From Simmondsia chinensis (lineage: Eukaryota > Streptophyta > Magnoliopsida > Caryophyllales > Simmondsiaceae), in assembly GCA_018398585.1 (NCBI GenBank), contig JAGTTD010000022.1, positions 13,517,359 through 13,581,358 of the forward strand: a stretch of DNA of 64,000 nucleotides, written 5' to 3'. Numbering within the stretch: position 1 is the stretch's first letter; the number at the start of each line of letters is the position of its first letter. Position numbers and translations under genes: made by a program. This document shows positions 35,601-45,938 of this stretch, in pieces. The notes beneath the pieces are model-generated. The model was not told the origin of the DNA. It did no database searches and saw only the letters and a list, made by a program, of their open reading frames with translations.

Positions 35601-36142
35601 ATCTCAAGTGGTCATCTATGAATGTGATATAATACCTTTTACCACCTATGACATTGTTGAAATCACCTAGATCCCTATGTACTAGTTCAAGTAGGTAAGA
35701 TGTTCTTTCTACCAGTTTGTTAAAGGACTTTTAGGATGCTTAGTCTCAACACATATTTCACATTGTCAAGTTTAGTTCAACTGCAATTAATCAGGAATTA
35801 AACTCATTTGTTTAAGTCTCTCAACCAAATTATAATTTACGTGTCCGAGCCTAGCATGCCATAGATCTAAGGAATCAACAATATAACCAAAACTGGAACG
35901 AATTTTATTCACGGCATTCAGACCACGATTACAAAAAGCTTTTCTGGCGAAGTTAGCGTTTTTAGTGATAATTGGTTTATTAGACTCAAAAGTTAACTTA
36001 CCCGAAATGAAATTCCCACACAAGTTAGGAACATGCAACACCTTTGGTAAAGAAAAAAATTTTCCGGTGTTAAGTTTAAGGAGGATCTTTCCCTTGCCAT
36101 GGATGGAGGACCGAATTGGAGTTGCTTATGAACACATTCTCC
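32690..36142 (-). pseudogene. Second Ty1/copia pol remnant, heavily degraded
   Basis: Minus-strand blocks in order: HVPNLCGNFISGKLTF and LWHARLGHVNYNLVERLKQM (pre-integrase, 35787-36041), INAML...ISSSLPSSLWG...HVLNR (integrase end, 35173-35364), MYSKHDDDGFVILCLYFDDI with GLTLSQSHYM (RT with YFDD, 33474-33692), and RNase H/C-terminal pieces near 32700-33100 (NAISLEFVRSEKNMANPLTK). Gag is absent. A hAT MITE (34384-34945) interrupts it, and a short ATAGC microsatellite expansion near 35336-35356 altered the integrase frame. Confidence 0.82.
34384..34945. mobile_element. hAT-type MITE inserted in the copia pol remnant
   Basis: The left terminus TAGGGACGTAAATGAGCCAA and the inverted right terminus TAGGGCTGTATTTAAGCCAA match over about 20 bp, in the CAGGG-type hAT style. 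Flanking 8-mers AATGCAAC and GATGCAAT match at 6 of 8 positions. The element is rich in GAGCTCGAGC-like words. It contains an internal direct duplication of ~110 bp (about 34408-34518 and 34520-34632), with no coding sequence. Confidence 0.75.
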
Positions 36143-38065
36143 TGTTGAGAATATAATTCAAAAATATTTCCCTAAACGGACGCAGCGAAAAATTAATTTA
36201 AAATTATTAATTTTAAATCTAAAGCCCTGACCTAATTATACTTTTAATTAGATCAAGATTTTACTTTGATAGATTCATAATACGACAAAAAAAAAAAGTA
36301 TAAACATAGTATGTAGAATAAACGAAATAAAGAAAAGCTAATTAAATATTAAATATTTAATTTAAACATACCTAAAATGTGAATTCAAACTCCGATTTGC
36401 AGATCTGAAATTGGTAGAAGATTTCTTGACACCTCAAGGTCTTCTTTGCAATAACCTCTTGTAGCACCGGAAGTGTGCCTCCCAAAAATATTTATTTTAA
36501 GAAAAATTTCGGAATAAAAATTTTCCTTTAATCTTTCCAAAAAATAATTTTTAAGGAAAAATTATGCTAAAACAATAATTTAGAAACCTCTAAAATAATT
36601 TTAGGGTTTTTGTCATGAAGAAAAACCAAGTTCCAAAAAAAAAAACTTAAAATCCATAAAGAACAGCGCATAAACGTGCATAGTTATAAGCAACAAGGCC
36701 CGCCACGTGTCAATCTATCATTTGCCCATCCATGCGCACATGGATAGCTAACGATAGATATGGTTGCAACATGTGTTAGCGCCTAATTTGCTAACCTGCG
36801 TGTACACAGATGCCCAGCTCCCCAATGCGCCTAGCCAGTAACGCTATGACACGTGTCGCGTCGTGATTACTTGATTTTGTCCGGCACTGATCTTGGGCTG
36901 TGTACATGTGTTTATTTTTTTTTAAATTCCCACATGTATAAATTCATTTTATGAGTATTATTTGGTAAAATAAATTTATTCATCTTATGAATAAATAATT
37001 CATCCCATAAATTATATTTAGCAAAAATAAATTATTTGTCTCATGAACAAATAATTCATCCCATGAATTCATTTTAAATGTTTTCAACTGGTGCTTAAGT
37101 TGAGGCCTACGAAGGACCTCAGGAACAATCTAACGCTAGCTCCAAATGGGACAAATCTGATTATCATCTCATGATAAGAATTTTTTACTATTTAGTAAAA
37201 CTTAATTCCACTAAATAAGTTTTACTACACTCTAGAATTAAATATATTCACCCAAGAATTTTCTAAATAACTTTTATTATGACAATTAACCACTCTATTA
37301 GATATACGTGAGCAAAAGTAACTTTTACTACTATCGTTATTTTTCTCACATCTCTCACTGCAGTTCCCAACTCGCCCTTCTTGAACAATTTAATAATATA
37401 AAAATAATTTTCGCATTAATTTCAAATGTTAAACATATGGAATATTCTGGCTAAATATTTTAGAATATGTTTGTATATTTGCGTATCAACTAAGGGGACA
37501 TTTTTATCTCATTAAAGACTATATATTCTATGTAAAAAAACTGTTCTCGCCACACTTACCAACGCGCATAAGATTCAAGTCAACGCACTTTGACCAATTC
37601 TTTTGGCACATCAAGGCAACAAACAATCCATGCATGAGTTTAGAATGTTTCCTAGATTTAGAGCTTTCTTCTTACGGAATTAATTATTTCTGATAGCAGT
37701 TAAAGAAACAATTAATTCAGATAGTCTTACTCAGTATTCCAATCTTATTGACAACACCAATATGATACTCTTGGATCTCTATCCGTATGACCATGACAAA
37801 TCATCAAAAATATCACATTATAGTCTTATTAGACAAGTTGTCCAAACTTATCACCGATTACGATTGACAACATATCTTTAGTTAAATCTATCTATGATTC
37901 AATCCTATTGACTACTTAAACCAAACCTAGCATGTCATGTTGGACTACATCGATCTCATGGAATGTTTTAAAAAACAATCTCACACATGTTTGACTCGTA
38001 AAATTTAATTAGACAACAAATAAATAAATCTAACTAATTGTGTTTTCAGGATACCAGTTCCAACA
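36143..38065 (-). repeat. ~1.9-kb copia LTR
   Basis: Starts TGTTGAGAAT and ends TTCCAACA on the plus strand, i.e. TGTTGG...CAACA when read on the minus strand. Just outside its right edge the minus strand reads AAGGTGGGGGAAA, a good polypurine tract, so it appears to be the 3' LTR of an element whose body lay to the right (beyond 38066). The left edge joins pol sequence of the older copia directly, without gag or primer site. The flanking 5-mers TCTCC and TTTCC differ by one base, so a solo LTR inserted in pol is the alternative. Confidence 0.65.
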
Positions 38066-38956
38066 TTTCCCCCACCTTGGCTTGCTCAAACAATATTCAA
38101 ATTTCATGAATTGGATATACAAATCATTTTTAGATCAATTAGCCTAATTGTTTAGGTTGAGTTCAGATTTAATTATCAGGTTTTTAGATTTACAGGTATT
38201 ATGCATGCCTGTAATATTCTAATAAAGAAAATAATAACATGTAATTAAATACTATATTAGTAGGTAGCTTTATATTAATGATAATATAGATAAATATCCT
38301 GTTATTATTCACTTAAGATAGTATTAGTTAGCTATCCCCCATCCCAATTTCTATAAATCGGTATTAGTCTTGTAATGAAGGACATGATTTGCAAAGTTAA
38401 TGGAATTCTTTCCCTTCCTTACTATTCTCTCTCTCTCCCTCGATTTCTTCTTCTATTTTCCCCAATTTCTAAATTTATATAGTATAACTGTATCATTTTT
38501 ATTTTTTAGAAAATTAAAAAAATTGGAATCATTTGAAAACATTTTCCAGTTTTTTTTTAATTGGAAAATTGTTAGAAATTTTCTACTATTAAATATATTT
38601 TCTAAATGAAAAATGCTAAAATAGAACATAATTTTGATGGTAAGTAAGTATATTTGTTAGAATTTGATATTTTTTTACCAAAAAATGTTGATATGGCACT
38701 TAATTTCAAAAATATATAGGTAGCTTATATCCAAATTGTGTGAAAATTTTATCCTAATTCATTAAATTTTTGCTAAAAATATTGAAATGACCTATATATC
38801 TTATGGTAATCATGCATTACATTAGCATCTTTTGTATAAAATTAGCCTAATTCTCGCAAAAATTTATCAATTTCCAACATAGAGTACTACCAAATAAAAA
38901 ATATTCAAATCCTAAGATATTTTATTACATTCTTAAAATATCAAAATACTTACATA
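38066..38956. other. AT-rich relict of LTR-element origin; no gene
   Basis: Apart from the purine tract beside the LTR, it holds a TATA-like CTATAAATCGG (about 38352) followed by a CT-rich run (38425-38460), reminiscent of an LTR promoter end. No coding sequence is recognised. Confidence 0.35.
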
Positions 38957-41900
38957 TAGAGGTGGCCAGTGGGCCAGGTTGGCCCAGAACCTGGCCCAAC
39001 CCGGCTCGTTTGTGCCTGGCCAAGCCCGGCCCACTCCCGTCCTATATCAGGCCAGGCCCGGTTGGCCCAATGGCCGTTGCTTCCCCCTTGCTTTTTAATA
39101 AAGACAAAAATATATATTGTCTATAAATCCCCATCCCCCCCCCCCCCCAATTCCATTTCCTTACAACAAATCTTCATTCAATTCTCTTATCTCCCTCTAC
39201 ATTCATCTACGTCATTCTACTTACAAGAATTGTGCACCAAATTGGCCACCTCTAGCTCGTAGAATCTCGATCAAGTTCGAATTTTATTGTTCACTTCGGT
39301 AATTTTAGTATCAAAATTTTATTTGTTTCGCATTTTTATCTACTTAATTTGTATTAGTAGTTGCATTTTTTAAACATTAATCATTAATACTATCATGGCA
39401 CACAACGTACCTTCATCCGGAGCCGGTCGTTCCAGTTCTAGCTCTTCTGGACATCCTAAAGTACCTAAGAGGGGTAGAGTTGTCGAACTTGATACTGATG
39501 AACGAGCATTTTTAGAACCAAGCTCATCACCTCCGTACACTGACACCATAGGTTGGAACCTCCAACATCAGTAGTACTACAACGACCAGGATTTTTCTGA
39601 GTCGGGTGGTGGTGGTGGAGACTTATAGACTAAAGAGGAACCCACACCCACCACCGAACCCCAGCCTGCAAAAACTAGTACTAGAAGGCGTAGTACTAGT
39701 GAGGTATGGAGGCACTTCAACTTAGATAGGAACAACAATAAAGCGATTTGTACATTATGTGACCCAGCCCAGGCTTTTAGTCATCCACCGGGCAGTGGGA
39801 CAGGCACATTAACTAGACATATAATTAGGTGCTGCCCCGAACAAGACCTAGATAGAGCCCAACAACAGTTAGTACAGCAAGCGACCGTTGTGCTTGCTAA
39901 CTTTCGGTTCTCCCAAGAAACTAATAGATGGGAACTAGCTAAATATATAATTAGGGTTGAAACGCCTTTTAGTACCGGCAAAGACCCTAGTTTCGTAGAG
40001 TATCTCCAAACTGCGGTAAACCCTGCCATCGTAAGGGTTCCTCGGAACACTTTAAAGCGGGACGTGTTTAAAGCTTACAATAAGATGAAAACTGAGGTCC
40101 TCGAAATTTTTAGGGCGAACACGAGCATGTTCTCATTGACATTCGACACTTGGAAGTCGAAACACAGTGTGCCATACTTGTGCGTAATGGCACACTGGAT
40201 TGGTTTCCTCCTTCACCATTCAAAAACGAATAATCCATTTTGCATATTTAGATTATCCCCACACTGCCGACATGATCACAGGTGCGATTATGGAGGCAGT
40301 TTGCTAGTGGGGGATAGAGCATCGTATTTTAGTATTCAGTTCGACAACGCTACTAGTAATAATGCATCCATTAAACAACTAAGTAGGCATATGAAACCCG
40401 TGTCAGGTGGGCGGTGTTTTCATTTACGTTGCATCTGCCATATATTGCATTTAATGGTGATGGATGGTTTAGGTCTAATAAATGCTTCTCTTTCCACCTT
40501 AAGAGATGTAACAGTAGCAATAAAATCACCCGGAACTACAAAGAGAAGATTTAAACTTCTCTGTAAGACGCATGGATTAGAGTATAAATATTTAAATTAA
40601 ACTCACCAACAAGGTGGTCATCAACCGTAGAAATGTTAGAGCGCATGCTACCATACAAGGATGTCCTAGTGAAATTTGTACAGGATACTGATTCAGATTT
40701 AAGTTATTATAATCTGAACGATGTACACTGGGACACAATTAACGAAATTTGTAAATTTTTTACCATTTTTAGAGACGCTACCAACTTTTTTTCGGTTGCT
40801 ATTATCCGACCATACCACAAGCAATATCTAGATTAATTAATATTGTATCTTGGATGTTGGAAAATGAATCCAACCCCATGGTGACTGAATCAATTAAGGC
40901 AATGAAAATGAAGTTTTATAAATATTATTCTGAACTACTTATTACATACTGTTTTGCCACTATTTTGGATCCCTGTTGTAAACTCACGGGTTTGAACTTG
41001 TTTGCTAAATATTTTTATGAACAATTAAAATATGATTTCAATACCCAAAAATTCATTGTACAAGTCAATTCAGACCTACACACTTTATTTTCTCATTATT
41101 CTCGGAGATTATCATCTGATAATCCATATGTTACCCCTACTACAGTTGGATCTTCTACATCTAGTGGAATTAGTACACATACGTCAATTGCATGAAAGCT
41201 GTTGGGCCAATTTATGCCCACACAAGCTTCCACGTCATGTGACGAGTTAGATTACTATATGTAGAAGACGCTATTCCAGTTCTTCCCGACACCGGCGAAT
41301 CCGCAATTTAATATTTTAAAATGGTGGTGTACAAATCAAACCCAGTATCCCGTGCTTTCCACCATGGCACGTGATATTCTAATATGTCTAGTGTCTTCAG
41401 TAGCATCGAAGTGTGCTTTTAGTCTTGGTGGGAGGTCGCTTGGGACGAAGAGGGCAAAGGTATCACCGTCCAGCTTGGAGACGTTTGTGTGCTTAAAGGA
41501 CTGGATGAACACAGAGGCTCGGGAGAAAAACGTATTGAGGCTGGGTTCATCGAGCGAGGACGAAGATGACCACACTACGGATACGTTAGACAGCAACACA
41601 ACAACCTCCCCAGCCAGCGTAGACTAATTTCTTATTGTTGTACGTTTATATCTTGTTTGTATTTTTTAATAAATATATTTGTACTTTTAAATAGTAGGAT
41701 CTCACTGCTGTAGTTGTAGTTGTTACATTATTTATTATGCATTTTATTTTATTACATATATTTAGCATTATTAATAATTGTGATGGATTGTATTTGTATC
41801 CTATGTTATTCATCAATGAATTATAATAATTTTTGTACAAAATGAATTTATATTTTTTTAATTTTACATGTTTAAAAAAACCAAAAAGGGGGGACCGGGC

Positions 41901-41992
41901 CAACTCGGGCCCAGCCTGGCTCGGCCAGCTACAATGGCATGCCTAAGGGGCATGGGCCCGGCCCAGCCCTGCCCGGCCCGTAGCCACCTCTA
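38957..41992 (+). mobile_element. Complete hAT transposon (Ac-like) with perfect 8-bp target duplication
   Basis: Terminal inverted repeats start TAGAGGTGGC at both ends (left TAGAGGTGGCCAGTGGGCC, inverted right TAGAGGTGGCTACGGGCC). The 8-bp duplication CTTACATA is exact on both sides (38949-38956 and 41993-42000). Subterminal GGCCCGGCCCAGCC-type words are dense near both ends. The interior carries one plus-strand transposase gene, now broken. At 3036 bp it is within the size range of autonomous Ac-like elements. Confidence 0.95.
39395..41627 (+). pseudogene. hAT transposase, inactivated
   Basis: Starts MAHNVPSSGAGRSSSSSSG. A BED zinc finger follows (EVWRHFNLDRNNNKAICTLC and TLTRHIIRCC). The DDE core then shows TFDTWKSKHSVPYLCVMAHW (first aspartate), SIQFDNATSNNASIKQL (second aspartate) and CFHLRCICHILHLMVMDGL. 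After a frame change come SACYH-type sequence, MLPYKDVLVKF and FFTIFRDATNFFS. The C-terminal dimerisation domain reads STMARDILICLVSSVASKCA, where S-ERAFS has become S-KCAFS, then FSLGGRSLGTKRAKVSPSS and FVCLKDWM. In-frame stops near 39571 and 39627, frameshifts near 40200-40320 and 40600, and gaps between 40836 and 41352 make it non-functional. Confidence 0.92.
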
Positions 41993-42016
41993 CTTACATA
42001 ATAAATGATCAAATAT

Positions 42017-42172
42017 CAACAATAACAACAACAACAGTCCCAATGCCACAAGGGCTCACGCGTAAGCAGGGTCGGGGGGGGGGGGGAGGAGGCGTTGGAT
42101 GTACACAACCTTCCCTCTTTAGGGTACTACCCTGAAGGGAGGCTGTTTCCGAGAACCCCCAACTTGAGGAGT
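42017..42172 (-). mobile_element. Au-like SINE
   Basis: On the minus strand: CTCAAGTTGGGGGTTCTCGG, AAACAGCCTCCC, GGGAAGGTTGTGTACATCC, a C run, GACCCTGCTTACGCGTGAGC, CTTGTGGCATTGGGA and a 3' end in TTGTTGTTGTTATTG. Its 5' edge lies close to the 5S/SINE junction seen in the 5.4-kb copy. No clear target duplication. Confidence 0.82.
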
Positions 42173-42420
42173 GTGTCATCATGGAAGCATAGTGGCTTGT
42201 AAGCATGAGAGCAACATAGTATTAGAGTAACACACCGCACAAGCAAAGCATAACGAAGCAAAACTCAATGGAAACTAACAACAGGCAGATAATCAGCAAG
42301 TGCGTAAGGGCGCAAGAGATCAAGTACACAGATAAGCAAACAAGTGCGCCCATACGTGCGCCAACGAGGAAGTCAAGACGCCTAGAAGCACTAGTGCAAG
42401 CAATAAATAGATTCCCTAGT

Positions 42421-42760
42421 CTAAGCCGCTACATTGGCTACTCCTATGCTAACTCTCCATTGAACTTTATCTAAGGACATCTCCTCTCGTAGGTTTAGGT
42501 GGATGAGGTCATGTCGGATCGTCTCCAATGATCTCTTCTTTGGCTTGCCTCTCCCTCTTCTCCCTAGCGTAGTATGAGGCTGTTTGCATCTTCTGATTGG
42601 GGCAGTGGACGGTCTCCTCCTAATATGACCGAACCGCCTTAAACGTTGTTCCCTTAATTTATCCTTAATCGAGGCCACCCTCAATTTGCTTCTTATGACG
42701 TTGTTCCTGATCATATCCTCTCTTATATGTCTTCACATCCATCACAACATCTTTATCTCC
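42421..42760 (-). pseudogene. Non-LTR retrotransposon ORF2 C-terminal tail
   Basis: Translation on the minus strand gives MIRNNVIRSKLRVASIKDKL, REQRLRRFGHIRRRP, RRGRGKPKKRS and DKVQWRVSIGVA. It matches the LR-NRLRW-GH--RRP...RGRGRPKK-W---V--DL------ALDR--WR--I module at the C-terminus of a widespread plant LINE family. Upstream reverse transcriptase is absent (5'-truncated), and the polarity places its 3' UTR to the left. Confidence 0.75.
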
Positions 42761-43123
42761 ACAAATGAATCACCCCCTTTAGACCCCCCAGCTCCTATTT
42801 AACCATAAATAGACCCCCTTAACCTTAAATAAACCTTTTTGGACAAAAATGCCCTCCCACCTCACCCCCCCCCCCCCCCTCCCAACCCGTCCTCTCTCTC
42901 TCCCATTCTCTCTCCTCATTTAATGCCCAGCCATTTACTTTACCCCATCCCCCCTCCATTTTCTCTCTCCTCATTTAATGCAAAAGTATATTTTTTTACT
43001 TTATGTCTTGTAATTTGCTTCTCACTCTTTACCTCCCTTCTCACTTCCCGCCCATTTTACCCCATTTTACTCACCTCTTATTCACCCTTCTTTGTTATTT
43101 TTCTCTCAATCTGAATTCCCCAA
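42761..43123. other. Pyrimidine-rich stretch left of the MULE
   Basis: CT-rich sequence with two copies of CTCTCTCCTCATTTAATGC (about 42909 and 42963) and a C run at 42863. It resembles a plant promoter or leader region and may be the promoter of the transposase gene. No gene. Confidence 0.35.
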
Positions 43124-43197
43124 GCTCCATTTTTTTTCATCCTCTGTGTGTCGTTCTGCTACATTGGGCCCGAGGAAGAAGAAGAAGAAGAAGCCCT
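43124..43197 (+). promoter_or_regulatory. Likely 5'-UTR exon of the transposase gene with splice donor
   Basis: Short GA-rich leader (GAAGAAGAAGAAGAAGAAGC) ending CCCTG|GTAAGATC, a near-consensus donor at 43197/43198. A second usable donor, TTGAAG|GTAAAATT, lies near 43288. Either would pair with the acceptor just before the start codon at 45939 and place the first satellite array in a 5'-UTR intron. Confidence 0.45.
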
Positions 43198-43339
43198 GGT
43201 AAGATCGTGTTTGAAGCTTTGTGGCATTGCTGTAGGTTCAAGGTTGTGTCGTTACACACATTTCACGGTTGTCAGATCAGATATTGAAGGTAAAATTATC
43301 ATTTGTTGACATTGTCGTTAATGTATCCTTGTCGTATGA

Positions 43340-45850
43340 GGTCGGTGTGTTAGAAGTCATTTATGGTGTATGATTTGTTTCAATGATGTATTATAACTTT
43401 CTTTTGGTGTGTTTGAACTCATTAGTGGTGTATGATTAATCATACACCGTGTATGATTGGTTTAAATGGTGTATTCTCATGTTGTATTGGGGTTTTTCAA
43501 GTCGTTAATAGTGTATGATCAATCATACACTGTGTATGATAGGTTTAAATGGTGTGAAATCAACTTGTTTAGGCGTGTTTCAAGTAATTAGGGGTATATG
43601 ATCAATCATACACCGTGTATGATAGGTTTTAATGGTATGAAATCAACTTGTGTTAGTGTGTTTCAAGTCATTAGTGGTGTATGATTAATCATACACCGAG
43701 TATGGTTGGTTTTAATGATGTAAAACAAACTTATCTAGGTGCGTATCAAGTAAACATTGGTGTATGATCAATCCTACACCGTGTATTGTTAGTTTTAGGG
43801 GTGTAAAAATAACTTATTCAGGCTTGTTTCAAGTAATTAGTGGTATAGGATCAATCATACACCGTTTATGATAGATTTTAATGGTGTGAAATCAACTTGT
43901 TTAGTTTGTCTTGAGTCATCAGTGGTGTGTGATTAATCATACACCTTGTATGGTTGGTTTTAAGAGTGTGAAATTAACTTATTCAGGTGTGTTTCATGTA
44001 ATTAGTGGTGTAGGATCAATCATACACCGTGTATGATAGGTTTTAATGGTGTGAAATCAACTTGTTTAGGTGTGTTTCAAGTAATTAGGGGTGTATGATC
44101 AATCATACACAGTGTATGATAGGTTTTAATGGTGTGAAATCAACTTGTTTAGGTGTGTTTCAAGTAATTAGTGGTGTATGATCAATCATACACAGTGTAT
44201 GATAGGTTTTAATGGTATAAATCAACTTATGTTATTGTGAGTTAAGTAAGCAAGTGGTGTATTATTAGTCATACACCGTGTATGATTTGTTTTTATAGTG
44301 TAAAAACGTGTGTTAGTGTGTTTTAAGTAAAGAGTGGTGTATGATTAGTCATACACTGTGTATGATAGGTTTTAATGGTGTAAAATCAGCTTGTTTAGGT
44401 GTCTTTCATGTAAAGAGTGGTGTATGGTCAATCATACACCGTGTATGATAGGTTTGAATGGTGTGAAATCAACTTGTTTATGTGTTTTTCAAGTAATTAA
44501 GGGTGTATGATAGGTTGTAATAGTGTGAAATCAACTTGTTTAGGTGTGTTTCAAGTAATTAGCGATATATGATCAATCATACACAGTGTATGATAGGTTT
44601 TAATGGTGTAAGTCGACTTATGTTAATGTGAGTTAAGTAAGAAGTGGTGTATTATTAGTCATACACCGTGTATGATTTTTTTTATGGTGTAAAAACGTGT
44701 GTCAGTGTGTTTTAAGTAAAGAGTGGTGTATGATTATTCATACACCGTGTATGATAGGTTTTAATGGTGTGAAATCAGCTTGTTTAGGTGTGTTTCATGT
44801 AAATAGTGGTGTATGATCAATCATACACCGTGTATGATAGGTTTGAATGGTGTGAAATCAACATGTTTAGATGTGTTTGAAGTGATTAGGGGTATATGAT
44901 CAATCATACACAGTGTATGATTGGTTTGATTGGTGTGAAATCAACTTGTTCAGGCGTGTTTCAAATAATTAGGGGTTTGTGATCAATCATACACCGTGTA
45001 TGATATATTTAATGGTGTGAAATCAACTTGTTTAGGTGTGTTTCAAGTAATTAGTAGTGTATGATCAATCATACACCGTGTATGATTGGTTTTTATGGTG
45101 TAAAACCAACTTGTGTAGATATTTTTTAAGTAATTAGTGGTGTATGATTAATCATACCCCGTGTATGAGTGGTTTTATTGGTGTGTTTGCAACTTGTTTA
45201 GTCGTGTTTCAAGTAAGTAGGGGTGTATGATCAATCATACACTGTGTATGATAGGTTTTAATGGTGTGAAATCAACTTGTTTAGGTGCGTTTCAAGTAAT
45301 TAGTGGTGTATGATCAATCATGAACCGTGTATGGTTGGTTCTAACGGTGTATGATAGCTTTAAAAGGTTTGTGATGAACCTGTTTTGGTGTCTTTCAAGT
45401 ATAGAATGGGGCATATTAAACCATACACTGTGTATGATAGCTTCAAAAGGTGTATGATGAACTTGTTTTGGTGTCTTTCAAGTACAGAATGGGGTATGGT
45501 TTACCATACATCGTGTATGATAGCTTTGAATGGTCTATGATGAACCCGTTTTGGTGTCTTTCTTGTATAGAATGTCGTTTCCTTAACCATACACTGTGTA
45601 TGACAGCTTTGAAAGGTGTGTGATGAACTTGTTTATGACTGTAATGCAAATCATACACCATGTATTCTTTCTTAAAGGGGTGTAATACCACGCTGTGTTG
45701 GTGTGTAATACCATGCTATAGCTGACATATAATACCATGCTTTGTTGGTGTGTGTTAAGTCATGTAGTTAGTGGTGCATCGTTAATCATAGACCGGGTAT
45801 GATGGGTTTAAATTCTGTAAAATCATCTGCATTGGTGTGTTACAGGTTTT
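43340..45850 (+). repeat. Satellite array 1 (~83-bp monomer) in the 5' intron of the transposase gene
   Basis: About 28 monomers of the form GTGTGTTTCAAGTAATTAG, then GTGTATGATCAATCATACAC, then CGTGTATGATAGG, then TTTTAATGGTGTGAAATCAA, then CTTG. Neighbouring copies of GTGTGTTTCAAG lie at 44071 and 44154 (83 bp). Each monomer holds three alternating half-sites forming two overlapping dyads. Variants with CATACACAGTGTATGA or CATACACTGTGTATGA change only the dyad centre. Divergence is moderate, highest at the right end. Confidence 0.9.
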
Positions 45851-45938
45851 TAGCTTTGTAGCTTTACATATACACGGTCTGTTAGTGTGTTTCATGTCAT
45901 TATTGCTTTGATATGATGTTGTTTTCTTGTCCACAGTA

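Noticed and set aside
36143..38065. 5' LTR of the neighbouring copia pol remnant
   Set aside because: No primer site or gag lies between it and pol, and a polypurine tract sits on its other side; kept as an LTR of uncertain parent.
42839..43287. Pro/Ser-rich open frames before the MULE
   Set aside because: They are products of CT-rich low-complexity DNA; splice-donor context favours an untranslated leader.
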